Source: Lachnospiraceae bacterium XBB2008
GTDB lineage: Bacteria; Bacillota; Clostridia; Lachnospirales; Lachnospiraceae
Length of the DNA stretch: 64,000 bases
Assembly: GCA_900102235.1 (NCBI GenBank)
Contig: FMVL01000003.1
Location: 558,001 to 622,000, forward strand
Direction: 5' to 3'
Of the stretch, positions 33,930-40,682 are shown piece by piece (within the stretch, counting starts at the first letter, position 1; every line of letters begins with the position of its first letter). A model generated the notes under the pieces. That model ran no database searches. It saw nothing but the letters and a program-made list of their open reading frames with translations, and was not told where the DNA came from. The translations under genes were made by a program, and so were the position numbers.

Positions 33930-34805
33930 TTATTCCTTGACAGCACCCATGGTCACGCCTGCGATGAAGTAACGCTGTAACCAGGGGTAGATTAACAGGA
34001 TCGGAACAGTAGCGAACATAACTGTCGCACACTTGAGCGAATCCTTAAGTCCCGGCTGATTGAAGCCTTCCTGTGCGGCAACCTCAACAGCATTGGTATT
34101 GTTAAGGATGTTGTACAGCAGAAGCTGCAGCGGGTAGTACTGCTTGTTGGTCTTGATGTACATGAGCGCATCGCCGTAACCGTTCCAGCGGCCTACCGCA
34201 TAGAAAAGTGCAAGTGATGCAAAAACGGGTTTGGACAGAGGCAGATAGATCTTTACCAGTATCTGGATGAAACTTGCTCCGTCTATCTCCGCGGACTCCC
34301 TCAGCGAATCAGGGATCCCGTAGAAGAAACTCCTCATGATGATCATGTTGTAGATACTTAAGCAGCTCGGAATGATCAGTACCAGAGGATTCTCCAACAG
34401 GTTTAAGTCACTCATGAGCAGGTAGTTCGGTATGGTTCCCGCATTAAAGAACATCGTGATCGTAATGAAGATATTGATCACTCCGCGTCCTTTGAGTCCG
34501 GGGAAGATGAGCGGGTATGCACAGAGTGCCGTCATCGTAAGTGAAAGAAGTGTACATATGAGTGTAAGTACTGCGGTCCAGATAAATGCTCTCTGATACT
34601 TCGCGTCACTCAAAACGGTCTGATAAGCTTCAAGGTTAAAGCCCTTGGGCCACAGATATACTTCGTGTCTGATAAGGAACTCTGTTCCCGACAGAGACTT
34701 CGCTGCAAGGTTGACCATAGGCACAACGCAGATGATAGAGATGATCACGCATATGAGTACGAAGATCCAGTCGCCGATCTTGGCCTGAGTAGATTTTACT
34801 TTCAT
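33930..34805 (-). CDS. Carbohydrate ABC transporter permease (LplC/YtcP-like)
   Basis: A 291-residue inner-membrane permease with six hydrophobic segments. The region SLRESAEIDGASFIQILVKI plus YLPLSKP is the EAA loop that docks the ATPase. KSLSGTEFLIRHEVYLWPKGFNLEAY after the first helix is characteristic of the LplC/YtcP group. Together with the upstream permease and the binding lipoprotein it imports oligosaccharides. The ATG overlaps the stop of the previous permease (TAATG), so translation is coupled. The C-terminal QRYFIAGVTMGAVKE is also typical for the family. Confidence 0.92.
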   Translation of the reverse strand: MKVKSTQAKIGDWIFVLICVIISIICVVPMVNLAAKSLSGTEFLIRHEVYLWPKGFNLEAYQTVLSDAKYQRAFIWTAVLTLICTLLSLTMTALCAYPLIFPGLKGRGVINIFITITMFFNAGTIPNYLLMSDLNLLENPLVLIIPSCLSIYNMIIMRSFFYGIPDSLRESAEIDGASFIQILVKIYLPLSKPVFASLALFYAVGRWNGYGDALMYIKTNKQYYPLQLLLYNILNNTNAVEVAAQEGFNQPGLKDSLKCATVMFATVPILLIYPWLQRYFIAGVTMGAVKE

Positions 34806-35776
34806 TACCAGATCCCCCTTTCACCAAGTTTACGTGATATCGCATTCGCCGCCAGCAGGAAGATCAATCCTACAACCGACTGGAAAAGTCCTACCGCCGT
34901 GGTCAGTGATATCTTCAATCCCTGAATACCGACTTTATATACGTAGGTCGCGATAACGTCCGCAACCTCTATTACCAGATTATTTCTCATGGCCCACGGT
35001 CTCTCGAAGCCGCCGCCCATGATGTAGCCGAGGTTCATGATCAGAAGAACAACGATGGTCGGCCTGATGCCCGGAAGCGTTATGTGCCACATCTTACGGA
35101 AACGTCCTGCGCCGTCCACGCTCGCTGCCTCATACAGTTCTGTATTGATACCTGCTATCGACGCCAGATAAATGATGGAGCCCCATCCGAAGCTCTGCCA
35201 TACGCCGGCTCCTACGTAAGTTCCTACCCAGTGTGCCGGATCATCCAGGAAAGGTATCGACTCGCCGCCCAGATGTGTTACAAGTGCGTTGATCAGACCG
35301 TCAGTGGGTGCAAGGAGCTGTGTACAGAGACTTGCGATGATGACCCATGAAAGGAAGTGGGGCATGTATGCTATGGTCTGAACTACTTTCTTAAACTTCT
35401 TGAAGCACAATTCGTTTAGGATCAGCGCAAAAATGATCGGTGCGGGGAATCCCATGATCAGATCGAGAGCGTTCAGCTTAAGGGTATTCCAGAGTGCACG
35501 TTTGAAGTCTATGTTGCCGAATGCCTGCTTGAAATACTTGAGTACGTCCGTCTTGCCTCTTACATTTGCCCAGGGCATATCACGAAGGGGAGTGTTTAAC
35601 TTGTACTCCTTGAACGCCAGGATGATGTATCTCATGGGGAGATACTTGAATATCAGGAGATATAAGAGCGGCAGAAACAGGAGCGCATACAACTGCCAGT
35701 ATCTCTTGAGATATGTCTTGTTGAATTTGGTCTTCGGAGCAACTTGCTTTTTAGCTGCTTCTTTGTCCTTAGCCAT
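34805..35776 (-). CDS. Carbohydrate ABC transporter permease (LplB/YteP-like)
   Basis: About 323 residues. A basic N-terminus precedes six hydrophobic segments, starting with YWQLYALLFLPLLYLLIFKY. The EAA loop is ELYEAASVDGAGRFRKMWHI followed by TLPGI, as in LplB/YteP. The ATG at 35776 is chosen over an upstream start because AAAGGAGG lies five bases before it. The GntR regulator ends 10 bp upstream, so regulator and transporter share a transcript. It forms the permease pair with the downstream LplC-like protein. Confidence 0.92.
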   Translation of the reverse strand: MAKDKEAAKKQVAPKTKFNKTYLKRYWQLYALLFLPLLYLLIFKYLPMRYIILAFKEYKLNTPLRDMPWANVRGKTDVLKYFKQAFGNIDFKRALWNTLKLNALDLIMGFPAPIIFALILNELCFKKFKKVVQTIAYMPHFLSWVIIASLCTQLLAPTDGLINALVTHLGGESIPFLDDPAHWVGTYVGAGVWQSFGWGSIIYLASIAGINTELYEAASVDGAGRFRKMWHITLPGIRPTIVVLLIMNLGYIMGGGFERPWAMRNNLVIEVADVIATYVYKVGIQGLKISLTTAVGLFQSVVGLIFLLAANAISRKLGERGIW

Positions 35777-35786
35777 TTTGCCTCCT

Positions 35787-36461
35787 TTACTCAAAGTATT
35801 CAGGGGACTCTGCCCTGATCTGTGCCTCGTCAAACTTGTATCTGTTCAGATGCTTGTCAACCAGATTTACCGCCGAATATGCATCGTGTGCGATTATGGC
35901 TTCGAGCATCTCTCTGTGGTCCTTGACGATCTTGAAGTCTTTCACCGTCTCTGCCGACAGGCTGCGGACTCTATCGAAGTGGATCATCACCGAATCCCTC
36001 ATGTCGTATATGATGTCCTTGCCCGCCGCGGTGTATATCAGCTTATGGAACTGGTTATCGAGAGTCAGGATCTTCTCTATATCGTTTCTTTCAAGATAAA
36101 ACTCCTGAAGGTGTACGTTCTCTTCGAGTTCGTTTATCACGCTTGCATCGGCGCTCTCACATGCGACTTCGATGACTGCCTTGTCGAGTACCCGGCGAAG
36201 GAAACGTGATTCCTCAACCATCTTGGGATCTATGAGTGATACGTATGATCCTCTCTGGGGTATGGTCTTGATGATCGAGACCTTGGCCAGGTCTATGATC
36301 GCTTCTCTGACCGGTGTTCTGCTTAAGCCCAGCTCAAGCGCAAGTTCGTTTTCGGAAATGAGTGTGCCGGGCTTGAGTTCAAGTGAAACTATGTTTTCTT
36401 TCAGGATCCGGAATGCGTAATCTCTTGCGGATTCCTGCGGAAGTCTTTCAAAAATGTTCAT
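35787..36461 (-). CDS. GntR-family regulator, FCD subgroup (UxuR-like context)
   Basis: A 224-residue regulator. The N-terminal winged helix (LKPGTLISENELALELGLSR then TPVREAIIDL) is the GntR DNA-binding domain. The C-terminal all-helical FCD domain has the metal/ligand residues in NQFHKLIYTAAG, VMIHFDRVR and KDHREMLEAII (Asp/His ligands). It probably represses the locus until a hexuronate-related ligand binds. An operator-like TTGTATACAA palindrome lies about 65 bp upstream of its start, similar to the TGGTATACCA core described for enteric UxuR/ExuR. It is the first gene of the transporter-uxuA operon. Confidence 0.9.
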   Translation of the reverse strand: MNIFERLPQESARDYAFRILKENIVSLELKPGTLISENELALELGLSRTPVREAIIDLAKVSIIKTIPQRGSYVSLIDPKMVEESRFLRRVLDKAVIEVACESADASVINELEENVHLQEFYLERNDIEKILTLDNQFHKLIYTAAGKDIIYDMRDSVMIHFDRVRSLSAETVKDFKIVKDHREMLEAIIAHDAYSAVNLVDKHLNRYKFDEAQIRAESPEYFE

Positions 36462-36522
36462 CTGACTCCTGTTCTGTATGGCTTATATTGTCTGATAATT
36501 GTGCTTTCTACCATACTTGTCG

Positions 36523-36536
36523 ACTTGTATACAAGT
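36523..36536. promoter_or_regulatory. Operator-like palindrome before the GntR operon
   Basis: ACTTGTATACAAGT, a 14-bp perfect palindrome with a T-n-G-T-AT-A-C-n-A core that fits FadR/UxuR-subfamily operators. A further ACTTGT half site lies eight bases upstream (36515-36520). A possible minus-strand promoter, TTTACA then TACTTT with a 17-bp spacer and TGG extension, lies just above it, so binding would block early transcription. Confidence 0.6.
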
Positions 36537-36624
36537 TCTATATGTACAAAAGTACCATAATAAAGTGACAATGTAAACACTTTTTAAGTCAATTTAGATA
36601 GTTATTAATTTAACAGAGTGGGAA

Positions 36625-37611
36625 TTACTGGAAAGTCAGCGTCTTTTGGATATAGAGCGCTTCCTCGCGATAATTATATGCAGACTCGGTGACGTACATC
36701 ATCACCACTATCCCGCCTTCCGTCTCGTTGAAGATGAACTCGACCCTGCAGGGACCGTAAACGGACACATAATTCACGGTATTGCCGTCACGGTTTGCTG
36801 CATATTTATCAAAATACAGATACATGCTCCTTAACGGACCCGCATTGTCATCCGGGCATATGTTTTTGACTATCTCGGCTTCGATCTCGCTGTACTGATC
36901 CTTTTTATTATCGTAACTGACATACTTATCGATATCGAAATAGAAGACTATAAAGCATTCCGGGGTATCTTTTCCCGTAAGTTCATTCAGGAAATAGCAG
37001 TCGGCATCGGCCATGAGCCCGGAATTAAATATCTCCTGCCTTCCTTCGTCCGTGCATCTGACTCTCTTCCAGTTCTCCGGGACACGGTAGCTTATGGTCC
37101 CGCCCTTCATCGTGCGAAGTTCGGTCTTACTGTCGTAAAAAGCCCTGGGATTTCCGCCTACGAGCGTGTAGTAATCCGCTTCCGGGTTGATCTCACCTGC
37201 CGAAAGGATCGCGTTCTTTATCGTCATGGACACGGTGTTGCGGCCAAGCTCCAGCTTTCCGAATACCGAGCATGTGTTACCGGTCCTGTACGAAGACGGG
37301 ACGGATGCATCCGTACGGATCACGATACCCGAGTATCCGCCGCTCGTGACCGTAAGCTTCCTGGACTCTATGCTGTCGATCCTGACATTGGTGCAGACAT
37401 ATTCCGAATTGTTTGCTGCATATGCGGAGGTCCGGTCTTTATTCATCGCATCAAGGATCTCTCCGGCATCGCACACACGATATACCGGATTCTCACCCAG
37501 GTTCAGTTTGGGATCGTTGTACTCGAATATGCTCCCGCCGAAGGATGATATCCAGAGCACGATCAGAAGCGTTATCAGTATGAACTTTTCAGAAACTGTA
37601 ATCCGTTTCAT
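36625..37611 (-). CDS. Unknown membrane-anchored extracytoplasmic protein
   Basis: A 328-residue protein not recognised as a known family. Residues 7-27 (SEKFILITLLIVLWISSFGG) form a signal anchor. The rest appears extracytoplasmic and beta-rich. Residues 70-150 (VCTNVRIDSIESRKLTVTSG, then YRTGNTCSVFGKLELGRNTV) resemble an OB-like fold. The C-terminal half has many Tyr and Asp residues and ends VMMYVTESAYNYREEALYIQ. It is the last gene of the AIM24/ExbB/ExbD operon and overlaps the preceding gene by 23 bp, so it is probably made together with that complex. It may be the outer effector or ligand-binding part. Confidence 0.7.
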   Translation of the reverse strand: MKRITVSEKFILITLLIVLWISSFGGSIFEYNDPKLNLGENPVYRVCDAGEILDAMNKDRTSAYAANNSEYVCTNVRIDSIESRKLTVTSGGYSGIVIRTDASVPSSYRTGNTCSVFGKLELGRNTVSMTIKNAILSAGEINPEADYYTLVGGNPRAFYDSKTELRTMKGGTISYRVPENWKRVRCTDEGRQEIFNSGLMADADCYFLNELTGKDTPECFIVFYFDIDKYVSYDNKKDQYSEIEAEIVKNICPDDNAGPLRSMYLYFDKYAANRDGNTVNYVSVYGPCRVEFIFNETEGGIVVMMYVTESAYNYREEALYIQKTLTFQ

Positions 37612-38122
37612 AATCGGTTATGTTCTTCTCTTCCAGATGGGTCTTTATGGCGTTCAGGATAAGGTAATCCGCGTATTGGATGTGAAACTCCATATGCGTT
37701 TTGTTCCTGTCACAGCTGTCGATATATACCAGGATCCTGTCCAAGTCCTTCTCGTAACCGTTATATGTGATCTTATCTCCGTAGACTTCGATCACGGCAC
37801 CTTCTTTTTCATCGCTGACCTGAGACTGCGCGGTTCCGGGCTTTACTGATGCCTGGTCTGCGGTGTCCGTCTGCGATGCATCGGAAGTGTCTGAGCTGTC
37901 GGGCACCGTTTCGCTGTCCGTCACGGTCTCCTCTTCATTCATTGAGTCAAAATCTCCCGGAAGGTAGCTTCCGCCCACGCTTATGATCACGCCCAGATCA
38001 ACGAGCGGATCGGCCGGATCCGTATTTTTGAGCGTAACCTTAAGAAACGCGGCCCCGGTCAGGGTCGAGCATATGCAAAGAGGCAATATGGCTTTCAATA
38101 ATACGGAGCGGAATCTTTTCAT
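37589..38122 (-). CDS. Small signal-anchored protein with ExbD-like C-terminal domain
   Basis: A 177-residue protein. Residues 8-28 are a signal peptide or anchor. A low-complexity, Ser/Thr/Asp-rich linker (about 58-100, with repeated SDTSDAS/TDTAD) leads to a compact C-terminal domain of about 70 residues: VIEVYGDKITYNGYEKD, then a helix, then MEFHIQYADYLILNAIKTHL. This strand-helix-strand-helix order is like the outer domain of ExbD/TolR. The helix lacks the membrane Asp of ExbD. The relation was noticed by eye and needs a profile search. It lies between the two-helix protein and the last gene of the operon. Confidence 0.65.
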   Translation of the reverse strand: MKRFRSVLLKAILPLCICSTLTGAAFLKVTLKNTDPADPLVDLGVIISVGGSYLPGDFDSMNEEETVTDSETVPDSSDTSDASQTDTADQASVKPGTAQSQVSDEKEGAVIEVYGDKITYNGYEKDLDRILVYIDSCDRNKTHMEFHIQYADYLILNAIKTHLEEKNITDYETDYSF

Positions 38123-38132
38123 AAGCCGGGTG

Positions 38133-38663
38133 CTAATCCAGGGTTTCTTCGGTCATGTCGGTGACCCCGAGTTCGCTTAAGAGATCCTTAACTTCTATAT
38201 ACGTGCGTGCGGATGCGTAATCATCCACCAGGATGACTGCAGCGCCGTTCTTAGCGGCTTCGTTTATGGCCGGTCTGACCAGATTGACATCCTTGTATTC
38301 CTCGTTACCTATATACACGGTGTCTCCGGAAACACGGACCGTGAGCTCTCCGCCGCCTGCCGGGTTATTTTCGTCACCATCACCGGTGACCGCGGAAGAG
38401 CCCGGGGCTAAATCCGTAACAACGGAACCCGTCTCATCCGAAGACGAGTTCGTCGAGATCATATCGGTGAAGAGTGCACCTTCCCCGATACCTTTATATT
38501 TCTTTATAAGTCCCATGATGAGGATGAAAAGAATGATAACGCAGACCGCAATGATCCCGAGAGACCACAGTGCGCTCACATTGCGTTTCAGAGAATTGTC
38601 CCTGAATATAAAGAAGCACAAAAACAAGGCAAGTATGACGATGAGGATGATCCTAATAATCAT
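38133..38663 (-). CDS. Two-helix membrane protein with ExbD-like C-terminal domain
   Basis: About 176 residues. Two hydrophobic helices (residues 2-19 and 35-57) are followed by a Ser/Asp/Gly-rich linker and a C-terminal domain: LTVRVSGDTVYIGNEEYKD, a helix (VNLVRPAINEAAKNG), a strand (AAVILVDDYA) and a second helix (YIEVKDLLSELGV). This matches the layout of the ExbD/TolR outer domain in length and order, but no charged residue is seen in the helices. The ATG at 38663 with AGGAG is preferred over a GTG at 38678. It overlaps the ExbD-like gene by 11 bp. Confidence 0.65.
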   Translation of the reverse strand: MIIRIILIVILALFLCFFIFRDNSLKRNVSALWSLGIIAVCVIILFILIMGLIKKYKGIGEGALFTDMISTNSSSDETGSVVTDLAPGSSAVTGDGDENNPAGGGELTVRVSGDTVYIGNEEYKDVNLVRPAINEAAKNGAAVILVDDYASARTYIEVKDLLSELGVTDMTEETLD

Positions 38664-39219
38664 TGCTGCTCCTGTCACTTAATATGTACAGATTATCGTG
38701 CTCCTCACCTATCTGATCCAGTGTCTCCTTCAGGCTCACATAATCGCGGTACAGGATATGCTCATCGCTAATTGAAAGGAGCACGGGAACCCCGGAATTA
38801 TCCGTAAGGAACTGCTCAAGTTCCGAGCGGATCTCCTGATATGCGGATGATTCGTTTTCGGGTGTTATGGTTATCTCTTCGATATTCCGATCGGTGCTCC
38901 CATCCGCAGCAGTGCGCAGGAGATTGACTTTACGGGTTGTCGGATCGGTATCGCTGTATCCTGCCTGAAGTGTCATGATGGCAACTTCCGCGGCCAGTTC
39001 CTCCGCGGTTTGGGATGACGCTTCGTAGGTCTCAAGCTTAGCCTGAGCCTCATCGAGCTGTGCCTGAGTTTCCTTAAGCTGCTCGTTCAGGGCTTTCTCG
39101 GTGGTACCGCCCAGAGATACACGGCACATAACGACCATCAGGATGATGAAGATCACATCCAGCATGGAAGTTAAGTCTATATCTATTCCTTTGTTCTGCT
39201 TGTTTCTTTTGAATTTCAT
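38653..39219 (-). CDS. ExbD/TolR-like protein
   Basis: A 188-residue protein with the ExbD layout: a basic cytosolic start (KFKRNKQNKGIDIDLTSML), a single membrane helix with the key proton-path Asp at residue 21 (LDVIFIILMVVM), a coiled-coil-like stretch (about 45-75, rich in Glu/Ala/Leu/Gln) and a C-terminal domain with SAYQEIRSELEQFL and VPVLLSISDEHILYRDYVSL. In diderms ExbD pairs with ExbB to use proton flow for work at the outer membrane; here the cell seems monoderm, so the output is different. The ExbB-like gene ends three bases upstream. Confidence 0.8.
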   Translation of the reverse strand: MKFKRNKQNKGIDIDLTSMLDVIFIILMVVMCRVSLGGTTEKALNEQLKETQAQLDEAQAKLETYEASSQTAEELAAEVAIMTLQAGYSDTDPTTRKVNLLRTAADGSTDRNIEEITITPENESSAYQEIRSELEQFLTDNSGVPVLLSISDEHILYRDYVSLKETLDQIGEEHDNLYILSDRSSNDY

Positions 39220-39222
39220 CGT

Positions 39223-39783
39223 TTAAGTCTGGTCTTCTTTCACACGCTTCAGATTAAGTGCCATGTTGTACTTGCGGTCGTCTTCTTCGAAATAGTCCTC
39301 GATATCACTGATGGTGTGCGACTGATATGCCACAACGGCTTTGAGTATTATGGACCAGATAAGACCGAACAGAGTGGAGTACAGCGCGGTCGAAAGCGAA
39401 GAATAGAGTATGTCCATCCCCTCGGCACCCTGATTGATCGCACCGAGACCCGGAATGATACCTATGACCGTTCCGAGGAGTCCTGCCAGAGGGAAGATCG
39501 AGATCGTCTGCGTCCATGCAAAATAACCGGTGCTGTTCTCGTTATATTTTTCGCGGACGGAGTCCATCTTCTCGGGACCGTATGCGGTCTCTTCCAGCAT
39601 CGACATCATTCCGTTCGAAATATCGACTATCGGCTTACCCTTTACCGTATTATACAGTTTTCTGGCTTCTTCCTTATTCTTTTTGATCCTGTTATGAGCG
39701 GTGTTTAATGCGAACAGTACCACGAAACCTCCGAGTATGATCGCTCCGTTGATCAAATAAAAAGATATTCCGAAATTGCCCAT
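39223..39783 (-). CDS. MotA/TolQ/ExbB-family proton channel protein
   Basis: A 186-residue protein with three hydrophobic helices: residues 8-25, about 94-116 (ISIFPLAGLLGTVIGIIPGL) and about 130-152 (LYSTLFGLIWSIILKAVVAY). The middle helix is the family signature: P-L-x-G-L-L-G-T-V-x-G, with Thr residues lining the proton path. The long cytosolic loop between helices 1 and 2 (about 65 residues) is typical of ExbB/TolQ. It forms the pentameric channel around an ExbD-like dimer. It lies directly between the AIM24 gene and the ExbD-like gene. No motor (MotB) or Zorya genes are nearby. Confidence 0.85.
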   Translation of the reverse strand: MGNFGISFYLINGAIILGGFVVLFALNTAHNRIKKNKEEARKLYNTVKGKPIVDISNGMMSMLEETAYGPEKMDSVREKYNENSTGYFAWTQTISIFPLAGLLGTVIGIIPGLGAINQGAEGMDILYSSLSTALYSTLFGLIWSIILKAVVAYQSHTISDIEDYFEEDDRKYNMALNLKRVKEDQT

Positions 39784-39795
39784 CTTGCTCCTCCG

Positions 39796-40593
39796 TCACT
39801 TCTTGTTGCTCGGGCTGGCTATGCCCCTGTTATTCTGAACCGGTGCGACTAAGATCCTGCCGGTCCCCCGATATGTATTTACCAGACCTTCACCGGATAC
39901 CATGGATCCGAACAGGGTCGGTGTGGTTCTCTCAACCGTAAAATCAAGGCCTCTCGTCCAGGCTATGGCCATGTTTCCGTCGATCTTGGCCACGTCATCG
40001 GTCAGATTGACCTCAAAGAGCTCGTCCCTGGGCATCGGACTCTCGAGTGCGACTATGCCCTGTCCGATCAGAGTGGTGTTAAAGAGCCCTTCTCCGCCGA
40101 GTACCGCCGAAGAAATATTGGTACGCGCGCTCACGCGGATATCCACGGCACCGTCACAGGCGAGGAACATCCCGTCCTCGACCACGATCTCGCCGTCCCA
40201 GTCTTTCAGATCCTCAAGGATTATATATCTGAAAGTAGGTTCCAGAACAAGCAAACCGTCTCCCGTGTAACGGGGCTTGATCGCTTTTTCACCGGTGACC
40301 TTGCTACCCACGACTTTCCTGAGCAGATCGCCCGCATCCGATACATCGGTCTTGGCCATGATATCACCGAGCATCATCTGCATCGTACCCTTCTGGGCCA
40401 CAACCTCATGGTCGGGTGAAATCTTAACTACCAGCTGACGCTTTCTGACATCCATCTGGGAGGCAAAATACGCCATCTCGGCTTCCTCGGGACGGACTGA
40501 CATCTCGCGTTCGAACTCGAGTATCGAGAAGTTTCCTTTGGTATACTTTATATATCGCGCTTTGGTCGAATCACAAATATTGGTGGTGATCAT
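39796..40593 (-). CDS. AIM24 family protein
   Basis: A 265-residue AIM24-like protein with the repeated beta-helix or barrel-like strands of that family. The core shows VVAQKGTMQMMLGDI near residue 64, then GDGLLVLEPTFRYIILEDL, FLACDGAVDIRVSARTNI, LGGEGLFNTTLIGQGIVALE and LFGSMVSGEGLVNTYRGTGR. AIM24 is a yeast mitochondrial protein of unclear role, and bacterial members are also uncharacterised. No signal peptide or membrane helix is seen, so it is probably cytosolic. A GAGGT site precedes the ATG. It is the first gene of the operon with the ExbB/ExbD-like pair, 12 bp upstream of the channel gene. Confidence 0.85.
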   Translation of the reverse strand: MITTNICDSTKARYIKYTKGNFSILEFEREMSVRPEEAEMAYFASQMDVRKRQLVVKISPDHEVVAQKGTMQMMLGDIMAKTDVSDAGDLLRKVVGSKVTGEKAIKPRYTGDGLLVLEPTFRYIILEDLKDWDGEIVVEDGMFLACDGAVDIRVSARTNISSAVLGGEGLFNTTLIGQGIVALESPMPRDELFEVNLTDDVAKIDGNMAIAWTRGLDFTVERTTPTLFGSMVSGEGLVNTYRGTGRILVAPVQNNRGIASPSNKK

Positions 40594-40682
40594 CTGACAC
40601 CTCTTCGTTTGATATGATCATAACTCACGGATCACGTTCACTCATGATCCATATTATCACATACGCTCCCTGCTTATAAGCA

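Noticed and set aside
39223-40593. Zorya-type defence system or flagellar motor
   Set aside because: Zorya needs a ZorB with an OmpA/MotB-type peptidoglycan domain and ZorC/D or E nucleases; a motor needs MotB. None is present. The channel is closer to ExbB/TolQ.
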